64,000 bases of DNA from JAKACA01 sp050008715 (GCA_050008715.1 JBEKMC010000004.1:7219-71218), one strand, 5' to 3'. Positions 50,519-60,349 are shown, counted from the stretch's first letter. Numbers and translations: made by a program. The notes: generated by a model not told the origin, from the letters alone.

Positions 50519-53164
50519 ATGAGCACCACTGAGACCAGAGGCGGCCGCGTGGCGCCATCCAAGGCGGAGATCGACGAGGCCCGCTCACTCGCTCGTGAAG
50601 TCGGCCTCGAGTACGTCGACCTCGACCGGTACCCCCTGAACGCCGCCGCCGCGGCCCTGCTACCCGAACAGCTCGCACGGCGCCACCATGCCCTTGCGGT
50701 CGGGTGGAAATACGGCACGCCCGTCGTGGCGGTCGGCTCACCGGACAACGTCCTTGCCATGGACGACATCAAGACGGTCGTTGGACGCGACATCCACGCC
50801 GTCGTGGCCTGCGCTTCCCAGATCGACGCCTACATCGAGCGGATGTACCAGGGCGGGGCTGCTGCGCCTCGAGCGACCGAGCACCCGGCTCCCCCAGCGC
50901 CTGCGAAGTCGCCGGACGCGAAGTCGCCGGAGAAGGCGGCGGAGGCCGAGGTCAAGGCGGCCGACACGACGCCGTCGCACGAGGAGCCGCAGGGTGCTCC
51001 GAGTGCGGTGGCGGCCGACGGAGCCGACGACACGGTGCCGGAGGCGCCCACGGCCGAAGCACCGAAGACGCAGCCGACGCACGAGCAGCCGGCCCCGGCG
51101 GTTGATGCCCCATCGGTATCGGCGGCGCCAAATCCGCCGCCACCGCCGGCGCCGCCAGTCCCCTCCGGGGCGGCTGTTGCTTCGGTCGACGCGCCTGCCG
51201 CCGCACCGCCCGGGCAGACGCCGGCACCTCCTCCGGCACCTCCCGCGGGGCAGACTGGTCGGACTTCGCCCGTCGTCACACCGGGTCCGGCTTCGACGGC
51301 ACCGCAGGTACGAGTGCCAGCCCCAGCTCCGACCGTGTCTCGCCGGCACCGAGCCGAGGTTGGGCCACCTGAACCACCGACCCCCCGTGACCGTCCGCCC
51401 GAGTTCCTGCCGGTCGACCGTGGGGACGCCGACTTCAACGATCCAGCCTTGCCGAATCCCGACAAGAGCGACGAGCCGGCTTTGTCCAAGCTGCTCGTCG
51501 AGTCCGGCCAGGTCACGAAAGAAGAGATGCAAGCGGCGCTGCGCGAAGCAGCAGCCACGGGCCGCAAGCTCGGTGAGATCCTCTCCGAGCTCGGGCTCGT
51601 AACCGAGGAGGATCTCATCCGCGCGATGGCGGAGGAGATCGGTCTCGAGTTCATCGACCTGAACGACTTCTCCATCGACCTCAAGGCAATCCAGTCGATC
51701 CCCGAGGCCATGGCGAAACGCCACCAGATCCTCGCGATCGGTTACCGCAACGGCGTTCCCATCATCGCCATGGCGAACCCCTCCAACGTCTTTGCGATGG
51801 ACGACCTCCGGACGGTCCTCGGACGAGACATCGTCACCGTGGTCTCGAGTCCTCGTCAGATCACCGACTACATCTCGAGGATGTACCGCCACGACAAGGA
51901 AGCCAGCGACGCGGCGACGCGAGCGGCGGCCAGTCAGCACCGGGCCGATACCGCGACCGAGAAGGTCGAGGTCACCGACCTCCACGCGGTTACTGACGAC
52001 GCTCCGATCGTCAAGTACGTCAACCTCATCCTCCGGCAGGCGTTGCAGGAGCGCGCATCCGACGTGCACATCGAGCCAACTGCTGACGATCTTCGTGTCC
52101 GATTCCGCATCGACGGCGTGCTCCACGACATCACGCGATCGCCGAAGGCGATCCAGGGCGGTGTCACCACCCGCCTCAAGGTCATGGCGGATCTCGACAT
52201 CGCCGAGCACAGGGTTCCCCAGGACGGCCGCATCTCGCTGAATGCCGGGACGCGCGAGGTCGACCTGCGTGTGGCCACGCTGCCGACCGTGCACGGCGAG
52301 AAGGTCGTCATGCGGATCCTCGACAAGTCGAATGCGATGTTGGACCTCGGCGATCTGGGTTTCTTGCCCGAGGTGCAGAATCGCTACAAAGAGTCGTACC
52401 GCAAGCCCTACGGCACCATCCTCATCACCGGACCGACTGGTTCTGGCAAGTCGACGACGCTGTACGCCACCTTGAACGTGCTGAACTCGGCCGAGCGCAA
52501 TCTCATCACCGTCGAGGATCCAGTCGAGTACCAGTTGCCGGGTGTGAACCAGGTGCAGGTCAACAACAAGGCCGGTCTCACGTTTGCCGGTGCGCTCCGG
52601 TCCATCTTGCGCTCGGACCCTGACATCATCCTCGTCGGCGAAATTCGTGACCGGGAGACTGCGGTCATCGGCATCGAGGCGGCCCTCACCGGTCACCTCG
52701 TCCTGTCCAGCCTCCACACGAACACGGCTGCTGCCACGCCGATGCGACTCGTGGAGATGGGCGTCGAGCCCTTCCTCGTCGCTTCCGCCCTCGACTGTGT
52801 CGTCGCACAACGACTGGCACGACAGCTCTGCGAGAACTGCAACGAGGCCCATGACCCGACGGCCGAGGAGCTCCGGGTGTTCGGATGGGACGACGCCGAT
52901 ACGCCGCCGCAAGGCAAGCCTCGGTTCCGTCGGGCGGTGGGTTGCCAGGCATGCAGCCGCACGGGATACCGGGGACGGATCGCCTTGCACGAGCTGCTCG
53001 TCGTGTCCGAGGAGATCGAGCGCTCGGTCACCCACGGCACATCGGTCGACGACCTGCAGCGAATCGCAGTCGAGCAAGGGATGGTCCCGCTTCGCCATGA
53101 CGGGCTCCGCAAAGCGGCGCTCGGGCTGACAAGTCTCGAGGAAGTACTGAGGGTGGTGGCATGA
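50519..53164 (+). CDS. pilB: Type IV pilus assembly ATPase PilB with two MshEN-type domains
   Basis: Hexameric ATPase for pilus extension, 881 residues. Residues ~12-105 form a shortened MshEN-like domain (EYVDLDRYPLNAAAAALLP, VLAMDDIKTVVGRDIHAVVA). A Pro/Ala/Thr-rich linker spans ~110-300. A second, complete MshEN domain (~320-455) has the motif KLGEILSELGLVTEEDL, the type that binds cyclic di-GMP, and FAMDDLRTVLGRDIVTVVSS, a near repeat of the first. The ATPase core follows: Walker A GPTGSGKS near residue 639, Walker B DPDIILVGEIRD near 700, and a zinc tetracysteine CENC...CQAC near 772-811. ATG 50519 has GCGAGG upstream; GTGs at 50510 and 50513 are alternatives. Confidence 0.95.
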   Translation: MSTTETRGGRVAPSKAEIDEARSLAREVGLEYVDLDRYPLNAAAAALLPEQLARRHHALAVGWKYGTPVVAVGSPDNVLAMDDIKTVVGRDIHAVVACASQIDAYIERMYQGGAAAPRATEHPAPPAPAKSPDAKSPEKAAEAEVKAADTTPSHEEPQGAPSAVAADGADDTVPEAPTAEAPKTQPTHEQPAPAVDAPSVSAAPNPPPPPAPPVPSGAAVASVDAPAAAPPGQTPAPPPAPPAGQTGRTSPVVTPGPASTAPQVRVPAPAPTVSRRHRAEVGPPEPPTPRDRPPEFLPVDRGDADFNDPALPNPDKSDEPALSKLLVESGQVTKEEMQAALREAAATGRKLGEILSELGLVTEEDLIRAMAEEIGLEFIDLNDFSIDLKAIQSIPEAMAKRHQILAIGYRNGVPIIAMANPSNVFAMDDLRTVLGRDIVTVVSSPRQITDYISRMYRHDKEASDAATRAAASQHRADTATEKVEVTDLHAVTDDAPIVKYVNLILRQALQERASDVHIEPTADDLRVRFRIDGVLHDITRSPKAIQGGVTTRLKVMADLDIAEHRVPQDGRISLNAGTREVDLRVATLPTVHGEKVVMRILDKSNAMLDLGDLGFLPEVQNRYKESYRKPYGTILITGPTGSGKSTTLYATLNVLNSAERNLITVEDPVEYQLPGVNQVQVNNKAGLTFAGALRSILRSDPDIILVGEIRDRETAVIGIEAALTGHLVLSSLHTNTAAATPMRLVEMGVEPFLVASALDCVVAQRLARQLCENCNEAHDPTAEELRVFGWDDADTPPQGKPRFRRAVGCQACSRTGYRGRIALHELLVVSEEIERSVTHGTSVDDLQRIAVEQGMVPLRHDGLRKAALGLTSLEEVLRVVA

Positions 53165-55056
53165 GCATCTCTCATTCCCGATCTGCATCTGAGTGGTCGC
53201 GCCGGCTGGTCGTCGCCCTCGCTGCCAATGGCACAATCACCGCCGAGGAAGGCGACCAGGCGCTGGCGGAGGCTGCCGACCGGGGACGACCCGTCGCCGT
53301 CATCCTCGCCCAGCGCGGTGTCGTCGACCCTCGCGTCCCGTTGAACGAGCTGTCCCGCCTGTCAGGTGTGCCGAACGTGGACATCTTCGAGGACCGACCC
53401 ATGGGTGAAGCCTTCAAGCTCGTCCCCGAGGTGCTTGCCCGGGACACGGGCGCAATCGGCTACCGCCTTGACGGCACCGGCCTGACACTGGCGTGCGCGG
53501 AGCCGCTCGCCGAGGACGAGGTACGGCGGTTGTCAGACTTTCTCGAGCGCGAGATCACAGCGTGCGTGCTCGCGGACCCGAGCGGTATCGAACGAATCAT
53601 GGAGGCCGTCTACCCGAGGCTCGGCGGACCGGAGGCCCAGAGCGGCGCCCTCGCCGGAGCTCACGACGGCCACTCCATCAGCGAGGAGGCCGGCGTGCAC
53701 AATGGATCGAAAGGCTTCGACGACAGCTTCGGGCCGCTGAACAACCCGGTACCGGCGGGCTTTGGCCCTCCCCCGCCGCCTCCCCCGCCTCCGTCGACGA
53801 TGGCAGGGCCGCCGGTCACGCCGATGGACCTGCCCGGAGGCTCCAGCAGCCCACTGCTACCGCCACCGCCTCCCCCTGGTGCCCCGCTTACGACCCGCGC
53901 GCCCGCTCTCGTCGGCGCCGGCTCGGATGCCATGGCCGAGCTCGAGGCCCTCGACTTCGCCGACAGCATGACGTCGACGAACGGGGGAGTCCCGACCCTC
54001 GACCTCGACGACCTCTTGACCTATGCCGTCGAGAACGGTGCTTCGGATCTCCACCTCGCCAACCAGCTGCCGCCATGCATCCGCATCGACGGATCACTGC
54101 GCCAGATCGAGGGACTGCCCCGGCTCGACAACGAGCAGATCCGGGAGATGATCTATCGGATCCTCACCCAGAACCTGCGGGAGCGATTCGAGGCCACGAA
54201 AGAGCTCGATGCCTCTCACATGATCCACGGCGTGGGCCGGTTCCGTGTGAACGTCTTCCAGCAGCGCGGTTCGGTCGGGGCGGTCCTTCGCGCGATACCC
54301 CACGAGATCCCGGCGTTCGACTCGCTCGGTCTCCCCGACGTCGTGGCGTCTTTCGCAGAGCTCCGCCGGGGCCTCGTGCTCCTGACCGGCCCGACGGGTT
54401 CCGGGAAGTCGACGAGCCTCGCTTCGCTGGTCAACATCATCAATCGCTCCAAGCCGCTGCACATCATGACGGTGGAAGACCCGATCGAGTTCCTCCACAG
54501 TCACGAGCGCGCCATCGTCAACCAACGCGAGGTGGGCAGCGACACCGAGTCGTTCGCCGAAGCGCTCCGGCATGTGCTCCGGCAGGACCCGGACGTCATC
54601 CTCGTGGGTGAGATGCGAGACATCGAGACGATCTCCACCGCGCTGACCGCAGCGGAGACCGGACACCTCGTGTTCGCCACACTCCACACCCAGGACGCCC
54701 CGCAGACGGTCGACCGCATCATCGACGTCTTCCCGACTGCACAGCAGGACCAGGTACGTATTCAGCTGGCCAGTTCACTCGAGGCAGTCGTCACACAGCA
54801 GCTGATCATCAGCTCGACCGGTCTCGGACGTGTGCCGGTAGCAGAGGTCATGATCTGTTCCCCTGCCATCCGCAACCTCATCCGATCTGCCAAGACCCAC
54901 CAGATTTACTCGTTGATGCAGACCGGCGGCGCCCAGGGAATGCAGACGATGGACCAAGGTCTGGCCCGTGCCGTCAAGGCGGGCCGAATCACCGAAGCGG
55001 TCGCGTTCGACCGCTGTCACGACCCATCGGAGCTTCGCGACCACTTGAAGGGCTAA
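53161..55056 (+). CDS. PilT-family ATPase with N-terminal MshEN-like domain and Pro-rich linker
   Basis: 631 residues, against ~350 for normal PilT. Residues 1-155 form a degenerate MshEN/GspE-N domain (WSRRLVVALAANGTITAEEG, AVILAQRGVVDPRVPLNELS). Residues ~200-250 are a linker with runs of nine and seven prolines. The PilT core starts near residue 280: DLLTYAVENGASDLHLANQL, Walker A GPTGSGKS, VEDPIEFLH, Walker B DPDVILVGEMRD, HLVFATLHTQDAPQTVDR, then SPAIRNLIRSAKTHQIYSLM with the canonical retraction motif. ATGA overlap with pilB. Its domain order is PilB-like but its motor is PilT-like; it may be the main retraction motor and be cyclic-di-GMP responsive if the domain still binds. Confidence 0.92.
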   Translation: MSISHSRSASEWSRRLVVALAANGTITAEEGDQALAEAADRGRPVAVILAQRGVVDPRVPLNELSRLSGVPNVDIFEDRPMGEAFKLVPEVLARDTGAIGYRLDGTGLTLACAEPLAEDEVRRLSDFLEREITACVLADPSGIERIMEAVYPRLGGPEAQSGALAGAHDGHSISEEAGVHNGSKGFDDSFGPLNNPVPAGFGPPPPPPPPPSTMAGPPVTPMDLPGGSSSPLLPPPPPPGAPLTTRAPALVGAGSDAMAELEALDFADSMTSTNGGVPTLDLDDLLTYAVENGASDLHLANQLPPCIRIDGSLRQIEGLPRLDNEQIREMIYRILTQNLRERFEATKELDASHMIHGVGRFRVNVFQQRGSVGAVLRAIPHEIPAFDSLGLPDVVASFAELRRGLVLLTGPTGSGKSTSLASLVNIINRSKPLHIMTVEDPIEFLHSHERAIVNQREVGSDTESFAEALRHVLRQDPDVILVGEMRDIETISTALTAAETGHLVFATLHTQDAPQTVDRIIDVFPTAQQDQVRIQLASSLEAVVTQQLIISSTGLGRVPVAEVMICSPAIRNLIRSAKTHQIYSLMQTGGAQGMQTMDQGLARAVKAGRITEAVAFDRCHDPSELRDHLKG

Positions 55057-55085
55057 GGGCCCTCCTACCAGACAAAGGCCGGCTA

Positions 55086-56330
55086 ATGGCAACTACCACA
55101 TTCGACTACAAGGTTCGGGACCGCAACGGGCGGCTCGTTTCGGGGCAGCTCGACGGAGACAACCTTGCCCTCGTCGCCGCCAAGCTGCGGGACATGGGCT
55201 TCGCGCCCGTCGAGATCAAGCCTGTGCGCGGCGTCAACCTGAAAGCCGAGATCAACATCCCCGGCCTCAGCGACCGGGTCAAGCTGAAGGAAGTCGCCCT
55301 CATGAGCCGTCAGCTGGCGACCATGGTTGCGGCAGGTCTCACCCTTGTCCGGTCGCTCGGTGTTCTGGCCGAGCAGATCGAGTCGAAGCCCCTTCGTGAG
55401 GCAATGCTGCAGGTGCGCTCGGACGTCGAAGGGGGCACCCTCCTGTCGGCCGCCCTCGAGAAGCTGCCGAAGATCTTCCCACCGCTCTACATCTCCATGG
55501 TGAGGGCCGGCGAGGTGGGCGGTTCGCTCGACCTCGTGCTCCTCAAGCTCTCCACGACTCTCGAGAAGCAGGTGGAGCTTCGCGCGAAGGTGCGCTCGGC
55601 CATGGCCTATCCGGTGATCGTGATGTCCCTCGTCGTCATCATCGTGACGGCCCTGATGATCTTCGTCGTCCCGATCTTCAAGCGGCTGTTCGCCTCCCTC
55701 GGAGCCACGCTCCCCCTACCGACCCGCATCGTTATGGCGGTTTCGAATGTCGTCGCAAGCGTCTACCTCTTAGTCGTCATCGGCGCGATCATCGTCATCA
55801 TCATTGCGTTCAAGCGCTGGATCGCCACACCCGGCGGACGCGCATCGTGGGATCGTTTCAAGCTCAAGCCACCAATCTTCGGCCCCCTCGTGCACAAGGT
55901 TGCAATCACACGGTTCACGAGCACCCTGGCCTCGCTCCTGACCGCAGGAGTGCCGATCATCGAATCCCTCGACATCGTGGCCGCCAACTCGGGCAATCAG
56001 CTCGTCTCCGACGCCGTCCGCGGCGCCCAGGACGGGGTGCGCCAAGGGCAAAGCCTTTCGTCCACACTTGCCCAGTTTGACGTCATGCCCACGATGGTCA
56101 CGCAGATGATCGAGACCGGGGAGGAGTCGGGGGCGCTCGATGAGATGCTCGACAAGGTCGCCGAGTTCTACGACAACGAGGTCAACTCGACGATACAGAG
56201 CCTCACATCGGTTCTCGAGCCCCTCCTGATCGTGACGATGGGGTGCGCGATCGGGTTCATCGTCATCTCGATGTATCTCCCGATGTTCGACATCTACGGC
56301 ATCATCCAGAAGAAGGGAAGCAGCGCGTAG
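55086..56330 (+). CDS. pilC: Type IV pilus inner membrane platform protein
   Basis: GspF/PilC family, 414 residues. The start TTFDYKVRDRNGRLVSGQLDG is typical. Two GspF domains: LMSRQLATMVAAGLTLVRSL then a repeat at AITRFTSTLASLLTAGVPIIESL. Three strongly hydrophobic segments (near residues 177-200, 224-248 and 384-406). It anchors the motor and rotates to add pilin. It lies 29 bp after the second PilT gene. The context of GEESGALDEMLDKVAEFY is the usual PilC end motif. Confidence 0.96.
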   Translation: MATTTFDYKVRDRNGRLVSGQLDGDNLALVAAKLRDMGFAPVEIKPVRGVNLKAEINIPGLSDRVKLKEVALMSRQLATMVAAGLTLVRSLGVLAEQIESKPLREAMLQVRSDVEGGTLLSAALEKLPKIFPPLYISMVRAGEVGGSLDLVLLKLSTTLEKQVELRAKVRSAMAYPVIVMSLVVIIVTALMIFVVPIFKRLFASLGATLPLPTRIVMAVSNVVASVYLLVVIGAIIVIIIAFKRWIATPGGRASWDRFKLKPPIFGPLVHKVAITRFTSTLASLLTAGVPIIESLDIVAANSGNQLVSDAVRGAQDGVRQGQSLSSTLAQFDVMPTMVTQMIETGEESGALDEMLDKVAEFYDNEVNSTIQSLTSVLEPLLIVTMGCAIGFIVISMYLPMFDIYGIIQKKGSSA

Positions 56331-56473
56331 CGGGGAACGACCCCAGACGGATCAACGCAGTCGATCGGCGTGCACACCGCACGCTGAGAACCAAACCAAC
56401 ATGAGACACCAAGTGGCGAGGGACCGAGCAAGACGCTCGTCGCGACGTGGCGAGGGATGACAGGAGTGCAGCG

Positions 56474-58195
56474 ATGGCGCCGAGAGCGTCCAAACGAGTC
56501 GGAATAGAGATCAGCAACAGCGCCGTGCGCATCGCCGAGGTGACCTTCGGCGGCGGGCGAGCAAAGCTCGTCAATCTCGGCCAGGTCCGGCTGCCGCCAC
56601 GAGCGGTCGTCGACGGTGCCATCGTCGACGTTCCCGCAGTGGTGAATGCCATTCAGCGGTGCCTCAGCGAGGGCAACTTCTCGGCGAAGGACGTGCACCT
56701 CGGCATCGCCGGGCTGCGCGCCATCACGCGCGAGCTCGACATGCCGCACGTTCCCGACAGCGAGCTGGATGCGGCAGTGCGCCTTCAGGCGCTCGACGTC
56801 ATCCCATTTCCCGTCGACAAGACGGTCATGTCGGCTCGACCGCTCGAGGAGCTGACCGGACCCGACGGCTCCGCTATCCGGCGCGTGCTGCTCGCTGCCG
56901 CCCATCGGGACCTCGTCGATCCACTCCTCGAGGCCGTCCAGGCCGCCGGTCTGACGCCACAGAGCATCGACCTCACGTCCACCGCTCTCATCCGGGCGCT
57001 GTACGACCCGTCGACGGCGCTCGGCGGGCCCGAGGCGATCGTGGCGATCGGTGCCGGCCTGACGACCGTCATCGTCCACGAGGCGGGTGTGCCCCACTTC
57101 GTCCGCACGATCGCCGAAGGTGGCGACACGATCACGGCGGCCATCGCCGGCGCTCTCGACCTCCCGATTGACGACGCAGAGGCGACCAAGCGCAATCTCG
57201 ACCAGTCGGGCCCGCACATCCGCGCGGCCGCCACGGCCGCCAACGAGGCCGCCACATCGCTCATCGCCGAGATCCGCAGCTCGATCGAGTACTACTCGGC
57301 GCTTCCCGGACGGGCCGAGATCCGACGTGTCACGCTCACCGGAGGCGGCTCACGGCTCTCAGGACTCCTCGAGCGTCTCCAGCAGAACCTCAGGGCTCAG
57401 GTAGTTCGGGGCAGTGCACTCTCCCGCGTCGAGACCAACCTCTCTCCCGAAGAGGTCATGAACCGCGATCCACTCTGCGCCGTCGTCATCGGCCTGGCGC
57501 TGCCCGGGCCGCCAGGAGTGAAGCCGCTCGACCTCATGCCACCGGAGATCCTCCTGGCCCGGCGTAGGGCCCGGGCGGACCGGGTGCTGATCGGTGTCGC
57601 AGCCCTGATCGTGCTGGCCATGATCGGAGGCGGTGTCCTTCGGTACCTCTCGGTGCATAAGGCCGAGAATCAGGTCGCCAGCCTGCAAGCCAAGATCACG
57701 ACGGCTCGCGAGAACATCACGCGCTACGACGTCGCCGAACAGAAGTTCGCCGAGATCTCTGCCGACGAAACCGTCCTGACGCCGATCGTCGCCAACGAGG
57801 TGAACTGGCCGGCGGTCATCAACACTCTCGCCGCCAACACACCGAGCGGCGGGATCATCACGTCGTTCCAAGGCTCGGACGCTGTGCAGGTCACCGCAAC
57901 GTCCCACACGTCCGCGCCGACCCCGCGAGCGGAGACGGAGATCTCTACCGTCGGCGTGAACGTCACGGCGAGCAAGGGTTGTGTGATCGTCAAGAAGGGC
58001 GACGTGCCGAACTGCGCGTACGGCTACTTCGAGAGCTGGGCGACCCAGCTCGGAAAGTCCAACACCCTGCAGCTGGTGACGTGGAGCCCCTTCGCAGAGG
58101 GACAAGGGGGTGTCGTGACATACACGGCAACGCTCGGTGTCCTCGGAACCATTCAGTCCTCACGAGCGACGAAATTTGAGGTGCTTGGAAAATGA
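56474..58195 (+). CDS. PilM-PilN fusion protein
   Basis: 573 residues. Residues 1-350 are PilM, actin-like (RVGIEISNSAVRIAEV, ELDAAVRLQALDVIPFPVDKTVM, the phosphate-2 loop AIGAGLTTVIVHE, LTGGGSRLSGLLERL). Then, after VKPLDLMPPEIL, which is the PilN cytoplasmic motif that normally docks in PilM, comes one membrane helix (VLIGVAALIVLAMIGGGVLRYL) and a coiled-coil plus extracellular ferredoxin-like PilN domain. In most bacteria these are separate genes with PilN binding PilM through that short peptide; fusion makes the link permanent. ATG 56474 has AGGAG eight bases upstream. Its stop overlaps pilO (ATGA). Confidence 0.9.
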   Translation: MAPRASKRVGIEISNSAVRIAEVTFGGGRAKLVNLGQVRLPPRAVVDGAIVDVPAVVNAIQRCLSEGNFSAKDVHLGIAGLRAITRELDMPHVPDSELDAAVRLQALDVIPFPVDKTVMSARPLEELTGPDGSAIRRVLLAAAHRDLVDPLLEAVQAAGLTPQSIDLTSTALIRALYDPSTALGGPEAIVAIGAGLTTVIVHEAGVPHFVRTIAEGGDTITAAIAGALDLPIDDAEATKRNLDQSGPHIRAAATAANEAATSLIAEIRSSIEYYSALPGRAEIRRVTLTGGGSRLSGLLERLQQNLRAQVVRGSALSRVETNLSPEEVMNRDPLCAVVIGLALPGPPGVKPLDLMPPEILLARRRARADRVLIGVAALIVLAMIGGGVLRYLSVHKAENQVASLQAKITTARENITRYDVAEQKFAEISADETVLTPIVANEVNWPAVINTLAANTPSGGIITSFQGSDAVQVTATSHTSAPTPRAETEISTVGVNVTASKGCVIVKKGDVPNCAYGYFESWATQLGKSNTLQLVTWSPFAEGQGGVVTYTATLGVLGTIQSSRATKFEVLGK

Positions 58196-58845
58196 AACTT
58201 CAGTCGTTGAACCTCAACGCATTGAAGCGGCCGATCGTACTCATCACCGTGGCGGTGGTCGTCCTTCTCGCCGCACTGTGGTGGCTGCTGTGGATGTCTC
58301 CGGAGGGCAACAAGCTGACCACCGTCAACAGCCAGGTGGGGACGCTGAACACCCAGCTCACCACGCTCAACCAGACGCTCGCACAGGACAAGGCCCTGAC
58401 AGCGAAGGTCCAGGTGTACGCCGGGTATCTCGGCATGTTCGCCGCTGCCGTGCCTCCGTTGCCCGAAGCACCACAGCTGACATCGCAGTTGGCAAATCTC
58501 GCGAATGCGACCGACGTCAAGCTCACGACCTTGTCGGATGACACGTCCACGCCGGGTCTCGGAACCCCGCTCGGGGAGATCCCGCTCAGCATGAACATCC
58601 AAGGAAGTCGCCAGAACTGTCTCGCCTTCCTGTCCGGCATCTACAACTCGGCGATGATGCCGCGCTTGATCACGATCAGCGCGTTCACGCCTTCGCCGCT
58701 GGTGGCGCCCCCGGGCGGCGTCAACGTGCTCCAACCGTCGGGCGCGACCTGGACGGCAACGATCTCGGGAATCGCATATTTCGACGCTGAGATCAATCCG
58801 TCGGCTACGAGCAGCGCGACCACGACCTCCACGACGCTCGGCTAG
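58192..58845 (+). CDS. pilO: PilO-like type IV pilus alignment protein
   Basis: 217 residues. A single membrane segment (PIVLITVAVVVLLAALWWLLW) near residues 14-35 is followed by a coiled coil (VNSQVGTLNTQLTTLNQTL) and a small globular domain (GEIPLSMNIQGSRQNCLAFLSGIYN, typical of PilO). C-terminal Ser/Thr-rich tail. With the PilMN fusion it forms the alignment complex. No pilP or pilQ follow, as expected for a cell without an outer membrane. Confidence 0.88.
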   Translation: MKLQSLNLNALKRPIVLITVAVVVLLAALWWLLWMSPEGNKLTTVNSQVGTLNTQLTTLNQTLAQDKALTAKVQVYAGYLGMFAAAVPPLPEAPQLTSQLANLANATDVKLTTLSDDTSTPGLGTPLGEIPLSMNIQGSRQNCLAFLSGIYNSAMMPRLITISAFTPSPLVAPPGGVNVLQPSGATWTATISGIAYFDAEINPSATSSATTTSTTLG

Positions 58846-58960
58846 CCAGCCCCGCTGCCAATGAGCGACGCCCGCGGACCGTAATCGGACAAGTGCGTCA
58901 GCCATCCGGGCGGTGAGGACACTCGACACGGATTGGTTGCTACTGCGTCAAGATGATGCG

Positions 58961-60349
58961 ATGACCTATCGCGCGACAATCGAGCCGTTCCGGATCCACT
59001 CGGTGGAACCGATGCGGATGACCAGTACGGAGGACCGGCGGCTGGCGATCGAGGCCGCGGGTTTCAACCTCTTCGGCCTGCGCGCCGAGGATGTGCTCGT
59101 GGATCTGCTGACAGACTCCGGCACCGGAGCTATGTCGCGCGACCAGTGGGCTGCGATCCAGCACGGCGACGAGAGTTACGCCGGATCACCTTCGTGGTTC
59201 CGGTTCCTCGAGAGTGTGCAACGGCTGTTCCCGTTCCCGCACGTGATCCCGACTCACCAGGGCCGGGCAGCAGAGAAGATCCTCTTCAGCGTGATCGGAG
59301 GCCCAGGACGCATCATCCCGAACAACACGCACTTCGACACGACCCGAGCAAACGTCGAGGCGACCGGCGCCGAGGCGGTCGACCTCGTCATCTCCGAAGC
59401 ACGCGATCCCTCCAACCTGCATCCCTTCAAGGGGAACATGGATCTCGGCCGCCTCGAGGAACTGCTCGCGAGCGAACGCGACAACATCCCGGTCGTGTTC
59501 GTCACGATCACGAACAACTCCGGGGGAGGACAGCCCGTATCGCTCGGCAACCTCCGGGGCGTACGCGCGCTCTGTGATCGATATGGCGTGCCGCTGTTCC
59601 TCGACGCCTGTCGCTTTGCCGAGAACGCTTGGTTCATCAAGGAGCGCGAGCCGGGACAGCAAGATCGGACGGTCACTGAGATCGTCCAAGACGTGGCCTC
59701 CCTCGCCAACGGCATGACGATGAGCGCCAAGAAGGACGGGCTCGCCAATATCGGCGGCTGGCTGGCAATGGACGACGACGTGCTCGCTCAGCGATGTCGG
59801 GAGGTGCTCATACTGACGGAGGGCTTCCCCACATACGGGGGGCTTGCCGGCCGTGACCTCGAGGCGATCGCTCAAGGCCTGACGGAGGTCGTGGACCACG
59901 ACTATCTCCGCTATCGGATCCGCTCGACGGCGTATCTCGGCGAAGCACTCGTCGGCGCCGGGATACCGGTGGTGCAGCCGATCGGAGGGCATGCCGTCTA
60001 CATCGACGCCGGCGCTCTCCTACGGCACGTTCCGCCGCTCGCCTATCCGGGTCAATCCCTCGCCATCTCCCTGTACGAAGCCGGCGGAATCCGATCCTGT
60101 GAGATCGGAACGGTCATGTTCGGGCTCAGGCCGGACGGCACCGAAGTACCTGCTGCGCTCGACCTCGTCCGCCTGGCCATCCCGAGGCGCACGTACACAC
60201 AGAGCCACATCGATTACGTGATCGAAGTCTGCCTTGAAGTCGCCGAGCATGCGGGCGAGCTCTCGGGATACGAGATCGTCTCGGCCAGCGGGGCGCTGCG
60301 TCACTTCACGGCGCAGTTCCGGCCACTTCCGGTCTCGCCACAATCCTGA
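58961..60349 (+). CDS. Tryptophanase / tyrosine phenol-lyase family beta-eliminating lyase
   Basis: PLP enzyme cleaving an aromatic amino acid to pyruvate, ammonia and indole or phenol. The protein has 462 residues. DLLTDSGTGAMS, PTHQGRAAEK, the PLP Asp/Arg segment FLDACRFAENAWFIKE and the PLP-lysine motif TMSAKKDGLANIGG are all visible. RSCEIG in place of the phenol-lyase RSMERG, plus PRRTYTQSHIDYV and SNS/NNSGGGQPVSL, make tryptophanase the closer match. Start ATG 58961 aligns with family N termini (ATIEPFRIHSVEP); no clear ribosome binding site. Surprising inside a pilus locus; convergent with the pilin genes. Confidence 0.85.
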   Translation: MTYRATIEPFRIHSVEPMRMTSTEDRRLAIEAAGFNLFGLRAEDVLVDLLTDSGTGAMSRDQWAAIQHGDESYAGSPSWFRFLESVQRLFPFPHVIPTHQGRAAEKILFSVIGGPGRIIPNNTHFDTTRANVEATGAEAVDLVISEARDPSNLHPFKGNMDLGRLEELLASERDNIPVVFVTITNNSGGGQPVSLGNLRGVRALCDRYGVPLFLDACRFAENAWFIKEREPGQQDRTVTEIVQDVASLANGMTMSAKKDGLANIGGWLAMDDDVLAQRCREVLILTEGFPTYGGLAGRDLEAIAQGLTEVVDHDYLRYRIRSTAYLGEALVGAGIPVVQPIGGHAVYIDAGALLRHVPPLAYPGQSLAISLYEAGGIRSCEIGTVMFGLRPDGTEVPAALDLVRLAIPRRTYTQSHIDYVIEVCLEVAEHAGELSGYEIVSASGALRHFTAQFRPLPVSPQS

